DNA of 42,509 nucleotides from the IMG/VR virus record IMGVR_UViG_3300042484_002587, positions 1-42,509 of that record. One strand, 5' to 3'. Origin of the DNA: a virus. The translations under genes and the position numbers were made by a program. Positions 38,134-42,509 of the stretch are shown here, piece by piece; within the stretch, counting starts at the first letter, position 1, and each line of letters begins with the position of its first letter. The notes beneath the pieces are model-generated. The model searched no databases and was not told the origin of the DNA. It was given only the letters and a program-made list of their open reading frames with translations.

Positions 38134-38311
38134 CTCTTTTGTTCGCACCATAATCGAAGACCCTGATCATCCTGGCGAACTTCTACTTGATCTCGGTGAC
38201 GAGCTTTGCAAAAAGATGGGCTGGTGGCCCGGAGATCATCTTGAATGGACTGATAACGGCAACGACTCTTGGACCCTAAAGAAAATAGTACCCCCGGAAT
38301 CAGCAACATGA
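38123..38311 (+). CDS. AbrB-like small DNA-binding protein
   Basis: 62 residues. The pattern GELLLDLGDELCKKMGWWPGDHLEWTDNGNDSWTLKKI matches SpoVT/AbrB-type swapped-hairpin folds that bind DNA as dimers and is common in T4-like phages. Overlaps both neighbours (11 bp upstream, ATGA downstream). Likely a regulator. Confidence 0.7.
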   Translation: MTTDSFVRTIIEDPDHPGELLLDLGDELCKKMGWWPGDHLEWTDNGNDSWTLKKIVPPESAT

Positions 38312-38649
38312 GCATAAGCACAAACTGGGCTACTGGCCATACATTAACGGTTGACTCAACTACCTCGCTCGGAGCCGCGTCGCAGACCTACGCATCTCGG
38401 GCGCCTGGCATAAAGTGGGATATAACTTCGACCCCAATTGATCCGCCATCTTCGGAGTTTCGTACCGAGATCAAACTTATCATGAGCATGATCCAGGACA
38501 TTCAAACTCAGCTTAACATCTTGCAGCCAGCACCTGAACTGGAGCAGGAATGGCAGCAGTTGCGAGAACTAGGAGACCAGTATCGCAAGTTGGAAGCCGA
38601 GTTTAAAGAAAAACAACGCATGTGGACCACGCTCAAGAAATCACCATGA
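38308..38649 (+). CDS. Coiled-coil protein, unknown
   Basis: 113 residues. Ser/Thr-rich N-terminus then, from about residue 55, a coiled-coil (IQDIQTQLNILQPAPELEQEWQQLRELGDQYRKLEAEFKEKQ). ATGA overlap with the AbrB-like gene. Similar proteins appear in T4-like marine phages; function unknown. Confidence 0.7.
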   Translation: MSISTNWATGHTLTVDSTTSLGAASQTYASRAPGIKWDITSTPIDPPSSEFRTEIKLIMSMIQDIQTQLNILQPAPELEQEWQQLRELGDQYRKLEAEFKEKQRMWTTLKKSP

Positions 38650-38652
38650 CGC

Positions 38653-38681
38653 TTGACCAATAAATTGAATTGTGCTATAAT
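38653..38681 (+). promoter_or_regulatory. Recurring promoter, class C
   Basis: TTGACC 38653-38658, spacer AATAAATTGAATTGTGC, TATAAT 38676-38681. GGAG follows at 38694-38697. Last copy of the series. Confidence 0.85.
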
Positions 38682-38705
38682 ACAATTTAAATTGGAGTGA
38701 CAGAT

Positions 38706-39083
38706 ATGACAATGCATCTTGAAGGCCCCTGGTTGTCCATGACTGGCAAGCGTCGGGGCAAGATTAAGTTTCGCAGTTCCGAAGAAGCTCGCAAGGCACG
38801 TGAACTAGCAGCAGAGTGGGAGCGCAAGCAAGCTGAGTGGAAAGCAATGAGCAAGCCAGTTCCTGCTCGTGCTGCCAAGACTGCTGCACCAACAGCTCGT
38901 GCTGTGCCACCGGAGCAGCCCCGGAGCTTGAACTCTTGGGTCAAGGGTGCTTGTGCAGTTAAACCCAATCCGCAGTATACCGGAACCAAAATAATTGGTA
39001 TTGGTACCATGCACAAGAGCAATGCAGTGCCTATCTTTACTGACGAACAGGCCAAAGACATCAGCACCATGCGTCGAGGATGA
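38706..39083 (+). CDS. Conserved T4-like phage protein (HLEGPWLS family)
   Basis: 125 residues. Conserved-looking start HLEGPWLSMTGKRRGKIKF and end YTGTKIIGIGTMHKSNAVPIFTDEQAKDISTMRR, familiar from T4-like aquatic phages where the function is unknown. A Pro/Ala-rich linker joins them. ATG 38706 has GGAG 8 bp upstream. Followed 1 bp later by the phosphoesterase gene. Confidence 0.8.
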   Translation: MTMHLEGPWLSMTGKRRGKIKFRSSEEARKARELAAEWERKQAEWKAMSKPVPARAAKTAAPTARAVPPEQPRSLNSWVKGACAVKPNPQYTGTKIIGIGTMHKSNAVPIFTDEQAKDISTMRRG

Positions 39084-39084
39084 C

Positions 39085-39918
39085 ATGAAAATTTATCTTA
39101 CCAGCGACATTCACCTGGAATTTGGTGACCTGGACTTCAAGAACGAACACGAAGCGGAAGTGTTGATCTTGTCCGGTGACATCATGATTGCCAGCGACTT
39201 AAACGATCATCCGGTGCCCACAATTGCACCAACAATCAAGTTGGGTCAGCGACAATCAGCAGCGTATCGTTATCGTGACTTTTTGAAGCGTTGCAGTGAT
39301 CGGTTCCCACATGTGATTTACGTTGCCGGTAACCACGAGTTTTATCATGGCAAGTGGCCCGGCGGCATGAAGACCTTGCGCGACGAGTGCGCAGTGTTTC
39401 CAAATGTGTACTTTCTTGAGAAGGAAAGCAAAGTCATCTCCGACATAACCTTTATTGGGTGTACCCTGTGGACGGATATGAATCGGGGTGATCCTGTTAC
39501 CTTAAACGCAATCACAGGCGATATGAATGACTTTACCGTTATTCGCAATGATGAAAAAGGTTACACCAAGCTGAGACCGGCGCAAGTCATGTCCGATAAT
39601 CGCAAGGCTGTGGAGTACATTCGTGACACAGTAGAGAACGGACCTGGCGAAAAGTTTGTGGTCGTAGGGCACCATGCGCCCAGCAAGCTTAGTACTCATC
39701 CCAGGTACGCAGATGATTATGTCATCAACGGTGGGTATAGTTCAGACCTGAGTGAGTTCATTCTTGATCATCCCAAGATCAAGTTGTGGACACACGGTCA
39801 TACCCATTATGCGTTTGACTATGTGATTGGCGAGACCCGTATTGTTGCTAACCCGCGTGGCTACATTGGTTACGAGGCGCAAGCTGACCATTTCCAACCT
39901 AAACTGATTGAGGTTTAA
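39085..39918 (+). CDS. Calcineurin-like metallophosphoesterase
   Basis: 277 residues. Motifs in order: DIHLEFG (metal-binding Asp/His), SGDIM (GD), GNHEFYHG (GNHE), VVGHHAPS (GH), HGHTHYA (GHTH). This is a complete two-metal phosphatase/nuclease site. The substrate is unknown; phage members may act on nucleotides or nucleic-acid ends. Co-transcribed with the preceding gene; the next gene starts 1 bp after its stop. Confidence 0.9.
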   Translation: MKIYLTSDIHLEFGDLDFKNEHEAEVLILSGDIMIASDLNDHPVPTIAPTIKLGQRQSAAYRYRDFLKRCSDRFPHVIYVAGNHEFYHGKWPGGMKTLRDECAVFPNVYFLEKESKVISDITFIGCTLWTDMNRGDPVTLNAITGDMNDFTVIRNDEKGYTKLRPAQVMSDNRKAVEYIRDTVENGPGEKFVVVGHHAPSKLSTHPRYADDYVINGGYSSDLSEFILDHPKIKLWTHGHTHYAFDYVIGETRIVANPRGYIGYEAQADHFQPKLIEV

Positions 39919-39919
39919 T

Positions 39920-40279
39920 ATGACAATGACATTTGAAAAAGCCCAAACCTGGCGCAAAATTTCTGACCAACCGGGCAACTACTACTGCCAAGCGAACGAG
40001 AAGGAGCGAGAATATTTTCGCGGCTTTATCAAAGGCTTGATGGGAGAAAAGCAAATCACAGTGGAGTTTGAAAAAGCAGACGGCACTCCACGCGAGATGA
40101 TTTGTACACTCAGCGAACAGCACGGTGCTAAGTACGCAGTTAACGAATCAGTTCCGGGAACTGAGCAAAAGACACGTAAACAGAATTCCGATGTTTGCGT
40201 AGCATGGGACTGCGAATTGAAAGCATGGCGCAGTTTTCGCTGGGATCGACTAAAGAGGATTGAGTTTAAACTTGGGTAA
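39920..40279 (+). CDS. Sm/SH3-barrel-like protein (WYL_2 type)
   Basis: 119 residues. The core ITVEFEKADGTPREMICTLSEQH ... CVAWDCELKAWRSFRWDRLKRIEF resembles the WYL_2/DUF2693 Sm-like barrel that phages use as a regulatory or nucleic-acid-binding module. The end overlaps the IF-1 start by 8 bp. ATG 39920 starts 1 bp after the preceding stop. Confidence 0.75.
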   Translation: MTMTFEKAQTWRKISDQPGNYYCQANEKEREYFRGFIKGLMGEKQITVEFEKADGTPREMICTLSEQHGAKYAVNESVPGTEQKTRKQNSDVCVAWDCELKAWRSFRWDRLKRIEFKLG

Positions 40280-40490
40280 ATCAGATACATTGAAAGTGGA
40301 TGGTGTTGTGGTAGAAATTTTATCCAACGCCATGTTTCGAGTCAAACTTGAAAGTGCCGATCAGCCAGTTATTGGCGTGGCTTCTGGCCGAATCCGTCAA
40401 AACAGGATCATGATCCTACTGGGCGATCGAGTCGAGCTTGAGCTTTCGGTATATGATCTATCTCGGGGACGTATCGTGCGCAGGAAATAA
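40272..40490 (+). CDS. infA: Translation initiation factor IF-1
   Basis: 72 residues, exactly the length of E. coli IF-1. OB fold: KVDGVVVEILSNAMFRVKLESADQ, then GRIRQNRIMILLGDRVELELSVYDLSRGRIVRRK. The matches include the N-x-MFRV-x-L strand, R-x-N-x-I-x-(I/L)-GD and YDLS-GRI. IF-1 occupies the ribosomal A site and assists initiation. TTG 40272 gives a start MGKSD aligning with MAKED of bacterial IF-1; another TTG at 40260 is less suitable. No close Shine-Dalgarno, so translation may be coupled to the WYL_2-type gene, which it overlaps by 8 bp. Confidence 0.92.
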   Translation: MGKSDTLKVDGVVVEILSNAMFRVKLESADQPVIGVASGRIRQNRIMILLGDRVELELSVYDLSRGRIVRRK

Positions 40491-40498
40491 ATATTGAT

Positions 40499-41047
40499 AT
40501 GAACATTCGAGATCATATCAATATCCTAGAAGCTACCACGCGACCTGCCAAGCTAGAAACTACTCCTCTTCCCTACGGTGAAAAGGATCTTGAGCCAGTG
40601 TTGAGTAAAGAAAGTTTAGAATACCATTATGGGCATTTGGCCCGGGGTTATGCCAAGCGTTACAACGCAGGCGAAGGTGATCCCGAGTTTAATCGAGCCG
40701 GCAGCTTTTTGCACAACAAGTTCTTCCCGCAATTTCGTAAACCCAAGTCGGGTAACCGACCACGTGGTGCGGTAGCCGAGCTGATAGAATCCAAGTTTAA
40801 AACATTCGACGACTTTCAGGATGCAATTAAAGAAGCAGCAATGAAGATACAAGGCAGTGGATGGGTATACTTGAGCACCGGCGGCGAAATCAAGATCATA
40901 CACAACCATGCTGTGCGTACTGATATTGCTTTGTTGATTGACTGGTGGGAGCATGTTTGGGCGACCGATTACCAGTGGGACAAAGAAAAATACCTAGCCA
41001 ACATCTGGCGTATTATCAACTGGGACGTAATAAACGAACGACTATGA
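40499..41047 (+). CDS. sodB: Fe/Mn superoxide dismutase
   Basis: 182 residues. Metal ligands all visible: His 43 in EYHYGHL, His 72 in FLHNKFF, Asp 148 and His 152 in [38 protein letters not shown] and GSGWVYL are typical SOD segments. Converts superoxide to peroxide and oxygen. The first ~20 residues are an extra N-terminal extension. Fe versus Mn cannot be decided. Coupled to the IscA-like gene by a 4-bp overlap. Confidence 0.93.
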   Translation: MNIRDHINILEATTRPAKLETTPLPYGEKDLEPVLSKESLEYHYGHLARGYAKRYNAGEGDPEFNRAGSFLHNKFFPQFRKPKSGNRPRGAVAELIESKFKTFDDFQDAIKEAAMKIQGSGWVYLSTGGEIKIIHNHAVRTDIALLIDWWEHVWATDYQWDKEKYLANIWRIINWDVINERL

Positions 41048-41370
41048 ATATTCAAGAATCTGCTGTACTCAAACTCAAAGACCTACTTGCTGAGGAAAAT
41101 AATCCCGATACCAAATTTCGCGTATATGTGCAAGGGGGAGGATGTTCCGGAATGAGTTACGGCTTTACGTTTGATGACTCGGTTAACGAAGATGACATCG
41201 CTATTGAAGTAGATACGTTTACTGTGCTGGTTGATTCTATCAGTATGCAATACCTAGCTAATGCAAATATCCGCTGGGAAGAGTCCTTGATGGGTGCCAG
41301 CTTTATAATTGACAATCCCAACGCAGAATCGACTTGCGGGTGTGGGTCTAGCTTTTCTCCAAGTATGTAA
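41044..41370 (+). CDS. IscA/ErpA-type Fe-S carrier
   Basis: 108 residues of the HesB/IscA/ErpA family. Cys ligands: Cys 34 in [11 protein letters not shown], Cys 98 and Cys 100 in STCGCGSSF. The family carries iron-sulfur clusters to target proteins. The pairing with SOD suggests iron/redox handling. ATGA overlap with the SOD gene; the next gene starts 2 bp after its stop. Confidence 0.93.
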   Translation: MNIQESAVLKLKDLLAEENNPDTKFRVYVQGGGCSGMSYGFTFDDSVNEDDIAIEVDTFTVLVDSISMQYLANANIRWEESLMGASFIIDNPNAESTCGCGSSFSPSM

Positions 41371-41372
41371 GC

Positions 41373-42119
41373 ATGGCATTATTTTTACAAGATCCGGGCC
41401 CCAAGCATGCTAACTGGTCTAACGAGAAGTCAACCTTATGGGACGGGAGTGACCACGAAAAGCTCTATCAATCTAACATCAAAGACCCCAAGAACTGTGC
41501 ATTATTAGAAAAATATGGTTGGATTGATACCACGATTGAATACCGATTTAATCAACAGCGTTTTAGAGCCGACGAATTTGATAATCGACCGTGTGGTTTG
41601 TCCCTAGGTTGTAGTTTCACTCGTGGTATTGGGCTAAAAGAAGATCAAGCATGGCCTACAGTATTATCAAAAATATCCGGGTTGCATTTTTGGAATCTAG
41701 GAGTAGGTGGCGGCGCTATGGATACTTGCACCCGACTACTTGATTATTATATCAGTAAATTAAAACCACGAATCGTTATTTTACTAGCACCCCCAAAAAA
41801 TCGATTTGAATTGCATAACGATGATTTTTGGCATGTCATGGGCGTAAACTCGCACGAGTTTCGTGATTATCAAAAAGTATATTATGCCTATGATGAGAAT
41901 AGTATAATCAACCATCGAAGAAATATACTAGCTATGAAACAGATATGCGCTCAATATAACACCCCATTTTATTCCTGGGAATGCAGTAACGTCAATGCGT
42001 TTTTGCCAATTGAGAAAAGTGATCTTGCAAGAGATTTATTGCATCAAGGGCCTGCAACACAACAGAGACTGGCTGAAAGTATGCATAGAAGAATTTCCCC
42101 GGAAATAGCCCGATTGTAA
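41373..42119 (+). CDS. SGNH/GDSL-hydrolase-like protein
   Basis: 248 residues. SLGCSFTRGIGLKEDQAWP corresponds to an SGNH block I (catalytic Ser in GCSF), WNLGVGGGAMDTCTR to the Gly-block, and the end contains HQGPATQQRLAESMH with a possible His. Similar proteins occur in marine phages. Could remove acyl groups from polysaccharide, or be a non-enzymatic relative. Confidence 0.7.
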   Translation: MALFLQDPGPKHANWSNEKSTLWDGSDHEKLYQSNIKDPKNCALLEKYGWIDTTIEYRFNQQRFRADEFDNRPCGLSLGCSFTRGIGLKEDQAWPTVLSKISGLHFWNLGVGGGAMDTCTRLLDYYISKLKPRIVILLAPPKNRFELHNDDFWHVMGVNSHEFRDYQKVYYAYDENSIINHRRNILAMKQICAQYNTPFYSWECSNVNAFLPIEKSDLARDLLHQGPATQQRLAESMHRRISPEIARL

Positions 42120-42134
42120 ACACACCTAAACTGC

Positions 42135-42142
42135 CATAAATA
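42135..42142 (+). promoter_or_regulatory. CATAAATA, possible late-type promoter
   Basis: Seven of eight match to the TATAAATA core, 18 bp before the fibre-like gene's ATG; a plausible late-promoter position. Confidence 0.4.
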
Positions 42143-42160
42143 TCTCAAAGCGAGGAAAGT

Positions 42161-42509
42161 ATGGCAAGAGAAGTCATTAATGTAGGCGCAGCGCCCAATG
42201 ATGGTCAAGGCGACCCGATCAGAACTGCCTACATCAAAACAAACAACAATTTTGCTGAACTTTATTCGGCAGTTCAACTAGTCCCACCATCTACGCTGTT
42301 GGGCAGTGCAGGCAACAAGGCCGGCATGATTGCCTATAGCCCTACTGCTTTTTATTATTGCTTCCAGGACTATGATGGCAGCAGTGAAATCTGGGGCGAA
42401 CTGCCGCTAGCCCAGGATCCACCATCTACGTTGTTGGGCAGTGCAGGCAACAAGGCCGGCATGATTGCCTATAGCCCTACTGCTTTTTATTATTGCTTCC
42501 AGGACTATG
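42161..42509 (+). CDS. Fibre/appendage protein N-terminus (partial)
   Basis: 116 residues seen, open at the right edge. The start MAREVINVGAAPNDGQGDPIRTAYIKTNNNFAELY contains the NVG..PNDG-GDP-RTA..K.NNNF-ELY pattern typical of phage baseplate-attached fibre proteins. From about residue 42 a 45-residue repeat (PPSTLLGSAGNKAGMIAYSPTAFYYCFQDY...) begins and recurs. GAGG lies before ATG 42161. Likely a tail-fibre or capsid appendage. Confidence 0.75.
   Translation, partial: MAREVINVGAAPNDGQGDPIRTAYIKTNNNFAELYSAVQLVPPSTLLGSAGNKAGMIAYSPTAFYYCFQDYDGSSEIWGELPLAQDPPSTLLGSAGNKAGMIAYSPTAFYYCFQDY
42284..42509 (+). repeat. In-frame tandem repeat, 135-bp period
   Basis: The block beginning CCACCATCTACG at 42284 recurs at 42419, with one visible difference (GCTG versus GTTG) in the 91 bases that can be compared. 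The period of 135 bp equals 45 codons. It continues beyond the right edge. Confidence 0.9.

Noticed and set aside
20300-38700. Many short direct repeats, which could suggest CRISPR or repeat array
   Set aside because: The repeats contain -35, -10 and ribosome sites and are separated by whole genes of different sizes; they are promoters, not CRISPR repeats.
1-42509. tRNA or rRNA genes
   Set aside because: No cloverleaf-like block or conserved rRNA segment was recognised; a tRNAscan search would be needed to be sure.

Overview
The window looks like part of a large, tailed, T4-like phage genome infecting an aquatic Gram-negative bacterium, probably a proteobacterium. The phage assignment rests on tail and baseplate genes at both ends (a PAAR spike tip, fibre-type proteins), a T4-type ATP-dependent DNA ligase, a lysis pair, and dense, overlapping genes with almost no intergenic DNA. 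The Gram-negative host is inferred from a phage-encoded outer-membrane beta-barrel with a terminal Phe, a SleB-type wall hydrolase, and near-consensus sigma70 promoters. I recognised no tRNA, rRNA, CRISPR array or transposase. No stretch longer than about 200 bases lacks a gene.

Layout. 1-2377: end of a tail/baseplate operon (protein C-terminus, PAAR tip, 633-residue virion candidate). 2374-8210: DNA ligase, a membrane/coiled-coil protein, ClpX, ribosomal protein bS21, Hsp20 and ClpS. 8146-14953: a reverse-strand glycosyltransferase-like gene, then a tightly coupled run: UDP-sugar dehydrogenase, 2OG-Fe(II) oxygenase-like protein, amidinotransferase, tail-fibre-like protein, an unknown protein and UV-damage endonuclease. 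15018-20310: GNAT-like protein, Lys/Ala/Pro-rich histone-H1-like protein (reverse), small phasin-like protein, divergent ClpP, a 531-residue unknown (reverse), canonical ClpP and an asparagine-synthetase-like protein. 20307-38700: about 18 kb of mostly tiny genes, many behind their own copy of a recurring promoter/leader. It includes a SWIM zinc-finger protein, the outer-membrane barrel, the lysis pair, a TylF-type methyltransferase, GIY-YIG-like and HNH-like proteins, secreted and single-helix micro-proteins, and a second 2OG-oxygenase-like protein. 38706-42509: metallophosphoesterase, SH3/Sm-like WYL_2-type protein, translation initiation factor IF-1, Fe/Mn superoxide dismutase, IscA/ErpA-type Fe-S carrier, SGNH-like protein, and the start of a repeat-containing fibre/appendage protein.

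How the parts may work together. The phage carries a near-complete Clp machine: ClpX unfoldase with the IGF docking loop, ClpS N-degron adaptor, and two ClpP-like subunits with intact triads. It also carries two translation-initiation components, bS21 and IF-1, both apparently starting at TTG. These suggest deliberate remodelling of host protein synthesis and breakdown. SOD, the Fe-S carrier and Hsp20 suggest stress protection during infection.

The most unusual architecture is the small-gene region. I can place 27 promoters with -35 TTGACC/TTGACA-like boxes, an exact 17-bp spacer and usually an extended TGC-TATAAT -10. In nine of them the TGA inside the -35 box is the stop codon of the gene before it, and in four more the stop lies in the spacer. 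The result is a string of self-contained promoter-leader-gene cassettes whose shared ends could support recombination and gene exchange.
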